This document shows, piece by piece, positions 18,367-27,691 of a DNA stretch of 64,000 nucleotides (the first letter of the stretch is position 1; each line of letters begins with the position of its first letter). The position numbers and the translations under genes are program-made. Origin of the DNA: Corynebacterium tuberculostearicum (lineage in GTDB: Bacteria > Actinomycetota > Actinomycetes > Mycobacteriales > Mycobacteriaceae); assembly GCF_030503735.1 (NCBI RefSeq), contig NZ_CP073096.1:1302001-1366000 (forward strand), given 5' to 3'. Under the pieces are notes generated by a model. It did not search any database. It had not been told where the DNA came from and saw nothing but the letters and a program-made list of their open reading frames with translations.

Positions 18367-19011
18367 TTAAGCTTCAGCTTCCTCCGAGAGGGAGATAATG
18401 CCGTAGTCGAAGGCGTGGCGACGGTAGACAACGGAAGGCTTATTATTTTCCTCGTTGACAAAGAGGAAGAAATCGTGGCCCACTAGCTCCATCTCGCTCA
18501 AGGCATCATCCACGCTCATTGGGGTAGCTGGGTGCTCCTTGGTACGTACAATTTGGCCCGGGCGAACATCCTCAACGGTCTCAGCATAGGGGTCAACGTA
18601 GCGCTCCTCCTTAGCGCGCTGCGCTTCAGCCTGTGCCACCATTTCGGCGGCAATTTCGCCGGTGCCCTTCTGAGCGCGGTGACCGCTCTTGACGTTCTCG
18701 CGGCGCACCTTCACCTTGCGCAAAGAACGCTCCATCTTGCCCACGGCAGTTTCAAGTGCAGCGTAGAAGGAATCTTCCTTGGCTTCTGCGCGGGCAATAT
18801 GGCCCTTGCCCGTAGCGGTGATCTGGATGCGCTCCGCCTCGGAGTCACGGCGCGGATTCGGCTCGTGCTGCAGCTCCACGTGGAAGAAGGTCAGGGTGGG
18901 GTCAAGGCGTTCAATCTTGGCCAGCTTGTCATTGACTCGCTCTTGGAAATGTTCCGGAACCTCGACGTTGCGGCCCGTAATCGTTACCTGAGCTTTGGTT
19001 GGCTGGGACAT
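18367..19011 (-). CDS. hpf: ribosome hibernation-promoting factor, long form
   Basis: 214 residues. The N-terminal S30AE domain (about 8-105) starts VTITGRNVEVPEHFQERV. A charged linker follows, and the C-terminal domain (about 150-210) holds MSVDDALSEMELVGHDFFLFVNEEN and VVYRRHAFDYGII. The long form dimerises 70S ribosomes into inactive 100S particles in stationary phase. There are about 140 bases of leader before comF. Confidence 0.94.
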   Translation of the reverse strand: MSQPTKAQVTITGRNVEVPEHFQERVNDKLAKIERLDPTLTFFHVELQHEPNPRRDSEAERIQITATGKGHIARAEAKEDSFYAALETAVGKMERSLRKVKVRRENVKSGHRAQKGTGEIAAEMVAQAEAQRAKEERYVDPYAETVEDVRPGQIVRTKEHPATPMSVDDALSEMELVGHDFFLFVNEENNKPSVVYRRHAFDYGIISLSEEAEA

Positions 19012-19155
19012 TGAGATGCCTCCCTTGAATAGTGGGGACTAGAATCAATCACAGCAACTATCTCTCTGTGACACTCCTCATGATAGCACTGGTTATGACC
19101 TGGCAGGTAAAGACTTCTGGCATTCCCCTACCTCGAGGGTAGCTACCGCCTTTAT

Positions 19156-19782
19156 CTAGGCATCCGCAAAGACCAATGCCCCGCACACTTCTACCCCCGC
19201 AGCTTGCAGGGCAGAAATGCTCGCGGCCAAGGTGGCGCCGGTGGTAATGACGTCGTCGGCAAGCAGGGCAGGCGCCTGGCCCACAAACCTGCCCACGCGG
19301 ACGCGCCCTTGCAGGTTTGCCCACCTATCCTGCGCATTAAGCTCGGATTGGTCGGCGGTATACTGCCCCATAGTGAGGACCTCACCGACGCGCACGCGCT
19401 GCCGCCGCGCCGCAGCATGACAGGCCATGGCAACCGGATCGCCACCGCGCGCCCGTGCTGAACGCGGCCGAGTCGGCGCAGGAACGAGGGTGAATTCGCG
19501 TGGGATATCGCCCCGTGCGCTTAAGTGTGCCAAACCGGCCGCAAAGACCGCTCCCACAAACTCACGGACCGGCCGATTGCCGCTCTCTTTCATACCGATG
19601 ATGATGCGGCGCCGAATATCGGAATACGGGCCAAGGGCATAGACGGGCGCTCCCAGCAGGCGAGGGCGGGCCACCAGGTAGGGAGGTTGGCGCAAGTGCT
19701 CACGGCACTGTAGGCATAAAATTTCGCCCGGCGCGTCGCATCCGGCGCACGCGCTCGGAAAAATAAGCTCCCCCAAGCTCAC
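19156..19782 (-). CDS. ComF-family phosphoribosyltransferase-like protein
   Basis: 208 residues. An N-terminal zinc finger (CAGC...CLQC) precedes a PRTase domain with the PRPP loop ALLADDVITTGATL. ComF proteins support DNA uptake in competent bacteria, but in actinobacteria the homologue next to lpqB (Mtb Rv3242c) has no proven role. It lies 38 bases downstream of lpqB and is probably cotranscribed. Confidence 0.88.
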   Translation of the reverse strand: MSLGELIFPSACAGCDAPGEILCLQCREHLRQPPYLVARPRLLGAPVYALGPYSDIRRRIIIGMKESGNRPVREFVGAVFAAGLAHLSARGDIPREFTLVPAPTRPRSARARGGDPVAMACHAAARRQRVRVGEVLTMGQYTADQSELNAQDRWANLQGRVRVGRFVGQAPALLADDVITTGATLAASISALQAAGVEVCGALVFADA

Positions 19783-19820
19783 TGTCGCCTCCCCTTAAGC
19801 CGCGCAGTTTCTTCCAGCGG

Positions 19821-21560
19821 CTAATTAGAAACGATAGGTGAAGATCGCCGTCCTTGCAGTCCGGAGACCTCGCGCCAGTTAGTTTCATCCATCACCGTGG
19901 AGGGAAGCTCGAACATCGCATGGGAGTCAGTAATAAAGAGCTTGGTGGGCGAGGTAGCCACTGCTACCACTGGGGCGGTGATATTTCCTGTGGGCATGGT
20001 CGACGCCGAAGAACCATCTTGCTCAATGCGCCATACCGGCGATTGACTCGAGGAAGTACCCACGATGAGCGAGCCATCTGCGTTCCAATCCAGCGATAGC
20101 GCGGAACCGGATACTTCCGGTCCTACCTCGCGGGCGTTGACGATGCGCTTATCCCCACTGCTGGATTGGGCCACGGCCGCGATATAAACGTGGCCGTCGA
20201 TGATCATCGCTACGCGCGCGCCGCTGTGAGACAAGCGGATAACGGAGATCTCTCCATCAATATCGTCGATGCTGCGCGCATCTACCTCAGACTCAGAAAT
20301 TCGTCCGGTAGTCTTGGAGCGCACGACGCGCACGATACGGTCACCATCCACCACGGTCCATGCGGCTTGACCTTTGTACTCAAAGGTTGGCCGCGCCAAG
20401 GTTGGACCATCCACCGAGTCCTGCAGCTGACCATCAATCTCACCTATTTGCAGCGAGAAGTCTTTATTTGATTTGCGGCGTACGGCCGCAACGAGGCCAC
20501 TATCGGCCACATCCACAGATTGCACGTCGCCGCTGCTGCCCAGCGTGGATTTGACGGGCTCGGCCACGCCATCATCCACCTCTAGGAGATTCCCCTCATT
20601 GAGGGCATAGAGTTTAGACAAGGAGGTGCTGCTTTCCTCCGGATTATAGTCCGCGAAGTCATCCACACTCAGGGTGTCCATGCCTTCTACAAGGTCACCG
20701 CCATCGGCCTTGATCTTGAAGGGGCCGGCGTGACCGGCCTCAGATAGCGTCCACACCAACTGGGCGGCAAATAGCGTGCGATCATGGGCATCAAGATCAA
20801 CTAGCCCTTCGAATTGGTAACCTGCTTCGCGGTCATAGCCGGCGTAGGTGACATTTTCCCCCGCCGCGCGACGGGTAGCAGGAGCAATGCTTGCCGATGG
20901 CCCCTCCATCAACAACGTAATAAGCGTCGACTCCGATTGTTCACCGCCCTTATACAGCCAGCGACGATCCGGGACCAGCACATCATTGGTCTGCTTATAA
21001 AAATACAGCGACTGGGGCGTGTAGTGATTGCGCATCTCATTGCGTTCCATGACCACGCCGGCCGGCAGGCCATCGATGCGCCACCTATCGTCTTGCATCT
21101 TCATATAGATAACCGCCTCGTAACCCTCATTTTCGGGCACATAAGCGCCGCCGGATTTAAGTCGCCCGATAATGGTTCCACGCACTGTAAAGGCCCGCTC
21201 ATTATCCTTCGAGCTTTGCTTATTGGCAGGGGCGGTGACGATGTCCAAACTATCGACAACCATTACTTCGCCGCTGGCATCCCAGGCGCCGCGGGCATTA
21301 TCAGTAAGGAATCCACGGGCTGCTTCGTGGTCATTGCCAGGCACGGCCGAGGCTTGGTAGAAATCGCGCAAGGTCAGGTCTGGGTCATCGCCGGGTTGCG
21401 GCGCAATAACCTCTTCTGGTCCATCGTCCTGCTTCTGATAAGTTCCTACCACCTGCGGACCGGTGTTATTGGGCAAAGTGGAGCAACCGCCGGCGAAAAG
21501 CACCGCTGCCGCGGTGCTTAGAACCGCCCACCGGCGGTAGTTATACTTAAACACGCTCAC
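19821..21560 (-). CDS. lpqB: lipoprotein LpqB, MtrAB accessory protein
   Basis: 579 residues from a GTG that overlaps the mtrB TGA (GTGA). The signal peptide ends with lipobox LFAGGC. The N-terminal half has a GerMN-type domain (about 190-310), and the C-terminal half is beta-propeller-like. LpqB sits on the outer face of the membrane, binds the MtrB sensor domain and tunes its activity. The coupled mtrA-mtrB-lpqB order is the standard actinobacterial arrangement. Confidence 0.95.
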   Translation of the reverse strand: MSVFKYNYRRWAVLSTAAAVLFAGGCSTLPNNTGPQVVGTYQKQDDGPEEVIAPQPGDDPDLTLRDFYQASAVPGNDHEAARGFLTDNARGAWDASGEVMVVDSLDIVTAPANKQSSKDNERAFTVRGTIIGRLKSGGAYVPENEGYEAVIYMKMQDDRWRIDGLPAGVVMERNEMRNHYTPQSLYFYKQTNDVLVPDRRWLYKGGEQSESTLITLLMEGPSASIAPATRRAAGENVTYAGYDREAGYQFEGLVDLDAHDRTLFAAQLVWTLSEAGHAGPFKIKADGGDLVEGMDTLSVDDFADYNPEESSTSLSKLYALNEGNLLEVDDGVAEPVKSTLGSSGDVQSVDVADSGLVAAVRRKSNKDFSLQIGEIDGQLQDSVDGPTLARPTFEYKGQAAWTVVDGDRIVRVVRSKTTGRISESEVDARSIDDIDGEISVIRLSHSGARVAMIIDGHVYIAAVAQSSSGDKRIVNAREVGPEVSGSALSLDWNADGSLIVGTSSSQSPVWRIEQDGSSASTMPTGNITAPVVAVATSPTKLFITDSHAMFELPSTVMDETNWREVSGLQGRRSSPIVSN

Positions 21561-23407
21561 TTCCTCCTCCCCTCAAAGTCCGGTGCCTTATAGGCTCGCC
21601 TATCAGGTGTGTCTATACCACGGTTAAGCTCCCGCTCCGATGGCCACAGGATGCCATCTCCTTCTGTTTCATCTTTTGTGCCCTTCTCGTTCTTCTCGAT
21701 GTGCGGCGAGCTCATTCCGGAAGAAATCGCAGGCGTTGCAGAGGCGGAGCCAGCAGCAGCGGCAGAGGAACCAGCGTCGCCCTTGTCCTCACCACGGCTG
21801 TCCTTGGTGCCGGCTGGCGGCAAGCCGCTGTCTGCCTGCGTGCTTTCCACGGGAGCGCCCGGAATCTCTAGAGCAATAGGGGCCTCGCCTACTTCTGTAT
21901 GTGGGGTGCGGGGAATAATGAGACGGAAGCGGGAGCCAAAGCCCTCGTAGCCATTAGCATCCAACGTGCCGCCGTGTAGGGCTGCATCCTCGCGGGCGAT
22001 AGCCAACCCCAAGCCGGTGCCGCCGGAGTGGCGCTTGCGGGAGGAGTCCGCTCGCCAGAAACGGTTAAATACCAATTCTTCTTGGCCCGGCTTCAAGCCC
22101 ACGCCATGGTCAGTTACGGTAACACCCACCGCGGTGTCTGTGGTCGCGACGTCGACGGCCACCGGATTGCCCTCCGAGTGGTCTATCGCATTTGCCAAAA
22201 GGTTGCGCAATATGCGCTCAATGCGGCGCGAATCGGCCTCTACCGCAATGCGCTCATCCGGCAGGTTGAATTGGACGTCCACGTCGAGCTCGTGGGCTAG
22301 ATGCTCAACCTGTCCATAGGCTGATTCCACGCAGGAACGCAGGTCAATGGCCGCGGTGGACAAATCTGCCACACCTGCATCGTGGCGCGAAATCTCAAGC
22401 AGATCTGTAAGCAGTTCCTCGAACCGGTCTAGCTCGCTAGACATCAGGCGGGAAGCGCGCTGGGCCCCGTGGGGCAGGCTATCGCTTTCGGCCTCGATCA
22501 TGTCCGCGGCCATGCGCACGGTGGTCAAAGGAGTGCGTAGCTCATGGGAGACGTCAGAGGTAAACTGGCGCTGCAAATCGCCGTACTCCTCCAGCTGGGC
22601 AATCTGGGACGAGAGCTTATCGGCCATGTTATTAAAGGAAGCGGCCAAGCGACCCATCTCGTCATCGCTATCGACTGCCATACGCTCCTTGAGATGCCCG
22701 GCCGCCAAACGCTGTGCAATGCGCGAGGCGGAGCGAATCGGAGTAATAACCTGCTGGGTGGCCAGCCACGCAATGCCTACTAGCAGCACCACAACCACCA
22801 CGCCGGCAGCTGAAAGGAGGCCGCGCATCAACGCCATGGTGGATTCCTCAGACCCCATGGACAACGCCAAGTAGACCTGGGTATTGGGGATATCCGTATC
22901 GGTGGGCGTGCCAACAATCAGGGCGTTGTAATAATCCCCGTTTTCGCGTGGAGCGGGGAAATACTGCTGCGCGATCTGGCCTTGGTCCACCATTTCGCGC
23001 AGCTGATCCGGCACGGGGAAATTCTCCGGTGAGGTAGTAACCGAGCCGTCCTGGTTTTCTACCACGATGATTGGTTCATAGACCGCCTGGGCATCGCCCT
23101 GCTGCGCTGAAAGCTGCCCCAATGCAGCACGGGCGGAATTAATCCGCACCTGGACAGAGTTAGCGGAACTGGTCGCATCAATCTGCTGCTCCACAGCGAT
23201 GCGGGCGCGTTCCAATTCCTGCTGGGCCACGTCTTCCTTTTGGCTAACTAGGCGCTGCGTTAGCACGGACACCAACGCATAGGCCAGGATGGTCATGACC
23301 ACCGAGGAGGCCACCAATATCATGCCAATAACGCGCGCCTGCAAGGAGGTGCGCCACGTTGTAATGAAGGCGTCTCGAATGCGCCTTAAACGCTCAATGA
23401 TGCCGAT
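21557..23407 (-). CDS. mtrB: sensor histidine kinase MtrB
   Basis: About 616 residues if it begins at ATC 23407. Features in order: basic N-terminus (IIERLRRIRDAF), TM1, extracellular sensor (about 60-200), TM2, HAMP, HisKA box SHELRTPLTT, then HATPase N box (NLLANAIDHSEG), DHGVGL and GGTGLGLAIA. A Ser/Ala/Glu-rich tail of about 110 residues follows. No ATG, GTG or TTG precedes the conserved N-terminus: the first is TTG 23344, right at TM1. GGGGAG ends 9 bases before ATC 23407, so an unusual start codon is likely. It phosphorylates MtrA to control wall and division genes. Confidence 0.9.
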   Translation of the reverse strand: MGIIERLRRIRDAFITTWRTSLQARVIGMILVASSVVMTILAYALVSVLTQRLVSQKEDVAQQELERARIAVEQQIDATSSANSVQVRINSARAALGQLSAQQGDAQAVYEPIIVVENQDGSVTTSPENFPVPDQLREMVDQGQIAQQYFPAPRENGDYYNALIVGTPTDTDIPNTQVYLALSMGSEESTMALMRGLLSAAGVVVVVLLVGIAWLATQQVITPIRSASRIAQRLAAGHLKERMAVDSDDEMGRLAASFNNMADKLSSQIAQLEEYGDLQRQFTSDVSHELRTPLTTVRMAADMIEAESDSLPHGAQRASRLMSSELDRFEELLTDLLEISRHDAGVADLSTAAIDLRSCVESAYGQVEHLAHELDVDVQFNLPDERIAVEADSRRIERILRNLLANAIDHSEGNPVAVDVATTDTAVGVTVTDHGVGLKPGQEELVFNRFWRADSSRKRHSGGTGLGLAIAREDAALHGGTLDANGYEGFGSRFRLIIPRTPHTEVGEAPIALEIPGAPVESTQADSGLPPAGTKDSRGEDKGDAGSSAAAAGSASATPAISSGMSSPHIEKNEKGTKDETEGDGILWPSERELNRGIDTPDRRAYKAPDFEGRRK

Positions 23408-23413
23408 GGTCGT

Positions 23414-24106
23414 TTACTCCCCGGCACCGGCTTTGCCGGTCTTATACCCCACGCCGCGCACGGTCAACACAATCTGCGGGTCTTCCGGATCGTGCTCGAT
23501 TTTGGCGCGCAGGCGCTGCACGTGCACGTTTACCAACCGCGTATCTGAAGCGTTGCGGTACCCCCATACGGATTCCAGCAGGGACTCGCGCGTATGTACC
23601 TGTCCAGGACGGCGCGCCATTTCCAGCAATAGGTCAAATTCCAATGGCGTCAAGTTCAACTCGGTACCATCAGTGCGGTGCACGGTGTGCTCCGGCACGT
23701 CAATAATGAGATCCGCTACCTCTAAAATCTCCGATTCCGAAGAATCGGAGCGGCGCAGGCGCGCACGGATGCGCGCGATAAGCTCTTTAGGCTTAAAAGG
23801 TTTGGTGATGTAATCGTCCGCACCGGATTCTAGGCCGAGGACCACGTCGACAGTATCCGTCTTGGCGGTGAGCATCACAATAGGCACGGAGGACTCGCGG
23901 CGGATGGCACGGCAAATATCCACCCCATTCATGCCCGGAAGCATCAGGTCAAGCAGGATAAGGTCAGGCTCGTGTTCTTCAAAGACGGGTACAGCATCGT
24001 TGCCATCCATGACTGGGATGGGCTTGAGCCCCTCGGACTCGAGGACGATGGTCAGCATCTCAGAGATAGCCGGATCGTCATCGACTACCAAAATCTTGGG
24101 CGCCAC
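23414..24106 (-). CDS. mtrA: response regulator MtrA
   Basis: 230 residues from GTG 24106 with GGAG upstream. The receiver domain shows VVDDDPA, LLDLMLPG (phospho-acceptor Asp), MLTAK and TKPFKPKEL. The OmpR-type winged helix has LTPLEFDLL, VNVHVQRLRAKIE and TVRGVGYKTG. MtrA is the essential or central regulator of wall remodelling and osmotic response in Actinobacteria. It follows tmk by 3 bases, and its TAA is the boundary for mtrB. Confidence 0.96.
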   Translation of the reverse strand: MAPKILVVDDDPAISEMLTIVLESEGLKPIPVMDGNDAVPVFEEHEPDLILLDLMLPGMNGVDICRAIRRESSVPIVMLTAKTDTVDVVLGLESGADDYITKPFKPKELIARIRARLRRSDSSESEILEVADLIIDVPEHTVHRTDGTELNLTPLEFDLLLEMARRPGQVHTRESLLESVWGYRNASDTRLVNVHVQRLRAKIEHDPEDPQIVLTVRGVGYKTGKAGAGE

Positions 24107-24109
24107 GTT

Positions 24110-24724
24110 TTATTCTCCTACAAGGTCTTTTATCGCTGAAATAATAGTATCCGCATCGGCGGTGGTGATCCAGCGTCCACCCCAGTTCCTTTCCGCCAGC
24201 CGCCGGTAAGCCGCAGCAGTGCGCTCCTGTAGTCCGCCGTCGCGCTCATATCGGTCGCGCTCCCGGCTGGCATCGGCGTGGGCTCTCACCTTTGCTCTTT
24301 CCGACGCCACCCCTACCGCCGTATCCAAATACACCTGCAGGTCCGCTTGCGGCAACCCCAAGGTTCCAAACTCCAGTTCATAGACCCAGTCCATGACCGC
24401 ATCGTCTTCGAGTCGCGCCGCCGAATACGCCGCATTGGAGGCAATATAGCGATCCAGTAGCACCACCGTGTCTGCCCGCTTGGCTTGTTGGAGCCTATCT
24501 TTGGCGCCTAAGCGGTCCAACGCGAATAGCGTCGCCATCGCATAGGCCGAATCCGTCAGGTCCCCCATTTTCCCGTACAGCGCCTTCTGAGCCAGCTGCG
24601 CGTGGATCGATTCCCCATAACGTGGGAATGCCATAACCTCCACGGGCCGATCCATGGCCTCTTTAATCTTGGAGACCAATGTGTTCTTGCCGGCACCATC
24701 GATGCCTTCAATGCTTATGAGCAT
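24110..24724 (-). CDS. tmk: thymidylate kinase
   Basis: 204 residues. P-loop GIDGAGKNTL, FPRYG(E), LLDRY and the LID region with RERDRYERDGG identify an actinobacterial dTMP kinase, which phosphorylates dTMP to dTDP for DNA synthesis. It is first gene of the tmk-mtrAB-lpqB transcript (Mtb Rv3247c-Rv3244c). Confidence 0.95.
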   Translation of the reverse strand: MLISIEGIDGAGKNTLVSKIKEAMDRPVEVMAFPRYGESIHAQLAQKALYGKMGDLTDSAYAMATLFALDRLGAKDRLQQAKRADTVVLLDRYIASNAAYSAARLEDDAVMDWVYELEFGTLGLPQADLQVYLDTAVGVASERAKVRAHADASRERDRYERDGGLQERTAAAYRRLAERNWGGRWITTADADTIISAIKDLVGE

Positions 24725-24791
24725 AGGTGTAGGGTATCTTCCCTTCTTTTACTTTGTCACCATGGCCGCTCGTGCAGGCTACGGAAGTGAC

Positions 24792-25145
24792 TTAAGACAG
24801 GGCCTCGATAAATGCCTCGAGGTCATATTCTTCTTCAACATTTTCCAGCACCTCGAGCGCATTTTCCGTCAAGGTTTCGCTACCGGAGCCCACCAGTTCC
24901 CTAATATAGGGGTAATCTTCGACAACGTCGCCCGCACTGAATGGTGCACCAGCCCAAATAGCGGCGATGGTCGCCGCCGCCTGCGCGTTCTGTTCCTCTT
25001 CCTCACTGAGCTTTGGCTTACTGTGGGCCACCTCGCAAGCGTCCTCGACTGCGCGAATTACCCCTTCTTCGTCGAGGTTTGTCATCTCTTCCAAAAAATC
25101 CACGTTGAGATCCGTGGTGAAAATATCTTCGTCCCAAGTACTCAC
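24792..25145 (-). CDS. DUF4259 protein
   Basis: 117 residues, very acidic (DEDIFTTDLNVDFLEEM at the start), all alpha-helical by appearance. It matches the DUF4259 pattern (N-terminal MSTWDED..., then an internal AAATIAAIWAGAP helix). Function unknown. It has its own region of about 250 bases upstream, facing the divergent gene at 25395. Confidence 0.7.
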   Translation of the reverse strand: MSTWDEDIFTTDLNVDFLEEMTNLDEEGVIRAVEDACEVAHSKPKLSEEEEQNAQAAATIAAIWAGAPFSAGDVVEDYPYIRELVGSGSETLTENALEVLENVEEEYDLEAFIEALS

Positions 25146-25394
25146 TTTTTGACTCCTTCGATCCTTTCAGCGCCATTTATACACGCTTTCCCATTCACGA
25201 AAAGCCGGCAATGAAAAGGTTTGCACTGTTCTTCACGGCCGCGAACTGCCTTTTTGTTTACTTATCACAGAATCTCGCTGCCGTCGCAGTGTTTCCCAAA
25301 CATGATAGTCTCGTTACCAACTTGTTACAGGGTGCATCACCACCCCTCCCGCCGAGGGCCTGCCATGGCCTGCCTCGCAGAAAGGACTGCCACG

Positions 25395-26213
25395 ATGAAG
25401 TCAGATTCACGCCGTGTATACGTGTTCATTGTGGCCGGACTGATTACCGCAGCCGTCGTCGGATTCGCTGTCTGGCGCATGAGCTCGCCGAGCACCAACT
25501 ATTCCAACGCCGCGGATCAGTCCGCGACCACCTCCGTCTCCCCGACCCACACCGCAGCTGAAGATGCAACCACTTCCTCCAAGGACACTCCCGCCTCGGA
25601 GAAGCCTTCCACGCATCCGACCAGCTCTACTGCTTCATCCGGAAATTCGAAGCATCACCAGCCTCACAACGATGATCCGTACCTCGCTCCCAATGCGGTA
25701 ATGCGTCCACAGGCAGCTACTCAGCCCACTAAGGTCTACCGTCCTGAAAATATCTACCCGCAAGGCACCGCCTCGCAGGGCAATAACAACACCCAGAGCG
25801 GTCAAGGTACCGGCCAAGGCGATCAGCGCCTGACGCCTGATTACCCGAGCAATCAGAATGGCTCGCAGGCTACTGGTTCCCCACAGGGCAACCAGGGCGA
25901 CAACAGTGGCAATGGCGGTACCACTCCACAGACCACCACTGCCCCGTCTATCCCGCAACCTTCCCCTGAAGAGCCTACGGAGCAAGATAATGCGGGTGAG
26001 AACACAGACGAGCGACAGCCCATCCCGGCCGAGGAACAAGCTGGCACTGAACAACACGAGGCCGAAAAGGCAGAGGAAGAAAAGCTCACCGGCCATGCCG
26101 CTGCGGAGCAGCATTCCGCCGAGCAGAACCAAGAGCCGACCGACCTGGTGCCCACCGAGCAGGCACCGGCCACGGCCCAGCAGGCCCCAAGCAGAGCAGC
26201 TCCTACTCGCTAG
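25395..26213 (+). CDS. single-pass membrane protein with long low-complexity extracellular tail
   Basis: 272 residues from ATG 25395 with AGAAAGGA upstream; the longer frame to 25221 has no ribosome site. After a short basic start there is one membrane helix (VYVFIVAGLITAAVVGFAVW). All that follows is disordered: Ser/Thr-rich, then Gln/Asn/Gly-rich with N-Q-G repeats, then Glu/Ala/Gln/Pro-rich. No domain is recognised. It may span or decorate the wall. Confidence 0.7.
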   Translation: MKSDSRRVYVFIVAGLITAAVVGFAVWRMSSPSTNYSNAADQSATTSVSPTHTAAEDATTSSKDTPASEKPSTHPTSSTASSGNSKHHQPHNDDPYLAPNAVMRPQAATQPTKVYRPENIYPQGTASQGNNNTQSGQGTGQGDQRLTPDYPSNQNGSQATGSPQGNQGDNSGNGGTTPQTTTAPSIPQPSPEEPTEQDNAGENTDERQPIPAEEQAGTEQHEAEKAEEEKLTGHAAAEQHSAEQNQEPTDLVPTEQAPATAQQAPSRAAPTR

Positions 26214-26244
26214 CCCTAAGCCGGCTCGCGGCTTAGCCAAACAT

Positions 26245-26303
26245 AATAAGCACGTTTCCCCGATTCTGAAGGCAAAAATCGGGAAAACGTGCTTATTTGT
26301 ATA
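26245..26303 (+). terminator. long hairpin terminator after the membrane protein
   Basis: Arms AATAAGCACGTTTCCCCGAT (26245-26264) and its near-perfect complement (26278-26297), 19 of 20 pairing, followed by TTGT. Probably a terminator readable on both strands. Confidence 0.7.
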
Positions 26304-26390
26304 CGCTGGAACGCAGAAGCAACGAAGCAGCCACAATGTTCCCCTGGAAATGGGCGGAGGAGGCCACAACGCGGCCGCAATTAAGCCCTA

Positions 26391-26431
26391 AAGCACGCTT
26401 CGCTGAATCCTCAGGGCGGCGAAGCGTGCTT
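26391..26431 (-). terminator. hairpin downstream of manA
   Basis: Perfect 13-bp arms AAGCACGCTTCGC / GCGAAGCGTGCTT, just after the manA stop on the minus strand. The T-run is weak. The AAGCACG core is shared with the hairpin at 26245. Confidence 0.6.
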
Positions 26432-26449
26432 GCGCGGGCCGAGCGTGGA

Positions 26450-27679
26450 CTAGGCGCGGGCGACGAAGAGGTCGGCGGAGTCGGATTCTGCCGCGGCAGT
26501 AACCAAGTCCTCGGAGGCAGGCAGCCAAACCGCCTGGCCTGGGGTGGCAGTCACGGTCTCGCCCGCGGCATCGGTGAGGGTAACGGAGCCTGCGGTACAC
26601 AAGGCGATGGACGGACCGTCGTAGTCAAGGTCCACGGAAGAAGATCCGGTGAGCTCGACGCGGTCCAACAAGAACTCATCGATGGGAACGGGGTAAGACC
26701 ATGCTGCGGCTTCGTGCACATTGTCCTGCGCGGACTTATCCTGCTGCTGCACGCGCGGCTCCTCGGCGGCGGCGTAGGTCAAGACCTTGACCAGCTCTGG
26801 TACGTCAACAAACTTGGGGGTAAGGCCACCGCGCAGCACGTTATCGGAGTTAGCCATGATCTCCACGCCGAGGCCGGAAACATAAGCGTGCAGCTGTCCG
26901 GCGTCTAGGTAGACGGCCTCGCCGGGGGACAGTTCTATGTGGTTGAGCAACAGTGCGCCAAGAACACCAATATCGCCTGGGTAGCGCTGGTTGAGATCCA
27001 GCACGGTAGACATCACGCGGGACTTCCAGTCATCCGCGTCTGTGGAGATGAGGCGTTCGCCGGCGGCGATGATGGCGCCAATAAGCTCCTTGCGCTTGGC
27101 AGATGGGATGGTAATCCACGTGGTGAAAAGGACGCGGAGATTGGCGGACTCGGTGGCGGCCGAGGGATCGTCGTCAAGCATGGCAACGTAGTGGTCCAGT
27201 TCGGGGCAGCCTAGGGCTGCAAAAAGCTCGCGGGTCTGCGCCAAGGGGCGGAAGCCGGCCATGGCGTAGAAATCCGTAAGTGCGACGATTAATTCGGGCT
27301 TGTGGTTGTCGTCCTTGTAGTTACGGTTGGACGCGGTGAGCTCAATGCCGGAAGCGTTTTCGCGGGCAAACCCCTCTTCGGCTTGAGACTTAGACGGGTG
27401 GGCTTGCAAGGACAGCGGTTCCTCGGCCGCAAGCACCTTGAGGAGGAAGGGCAGGCGCTCGCCATACTCGGCAGACACGCGGCTACCTAGCTGTCCCGCC
27501 GGATCCTCTGCAATCACTTCATTGAGCAAGCGGCCATCCACCGTGGATGGGTCGCCGGGGTGGGCTCCAAACCAAAGCTCGGCTATGGGCTTATCTGCGT
27601 CTGGCTGGCCCTGCAGGTGCGGAATGAGGGTACGTGAACCCCAGGAATAGTTGCGGGTGGCGCTGTGCAACAGCTGCAT
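26450..27679 (-). CDS. manA: mannose-6-phosphate isomerase, type I
   Basis: 409 residues. Zinc ligands and active-site motifs: QAHPSK, DDNHKPEL, AGQLHAYVSGLGVEIMANSDNVLRGG. It interconverts fructose-6-phosphate and mannose-6-phosphate and so feeds the mannose pathway for lipoglycans and glycoprotein mannosylation. The TobH-like gene ends 12 bases upstream, which suggests one transcript. Confidence 0.95.
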   Translation of the reverse strand: MQLLHSATRNYSWGSRTLIPHLQGQPDADKPIAELWFGAHPGDPSTVDGRLLNEVIAEDPAGQLGSRVSAEYGERLPFLLKVLAAEEPLSLQAHPSKSQAEEGFARENASGIELTASNRNYKDDNHKPELIVALTDFYAMAGFRPLAQTRELFAALGCPELDHYVAMLDDDPSAATESANLRVLFTTWITIPSAKRKELIGAIIAAGERLISTDADDWKSRVMSTVLDLNQRYPGDIGVLGALLLNHIELSPGEAVYLDAGQLHAYVSGLGVEIMANSDNVLRGGLTPKFVDVPELVKVLTYAAAEEPRVQQQDKSAQDNVHEAAAWSYPVPIDEFLLDRVELTGSSSVDLDYDGPSIALCTAGSVTLTDAAGETVTATPGQAVWLPASEDLVTAAAESDSADLFVARA

Positions 27680-27691
27680 GTGGCTTTATCC

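Noticed and set aside
25221..25394. Extended start of the membrane protein at 25395
   Set aside because: No ribosome site, Cys/His/Pro-rich extension, and it would bury the membrane-helix start.
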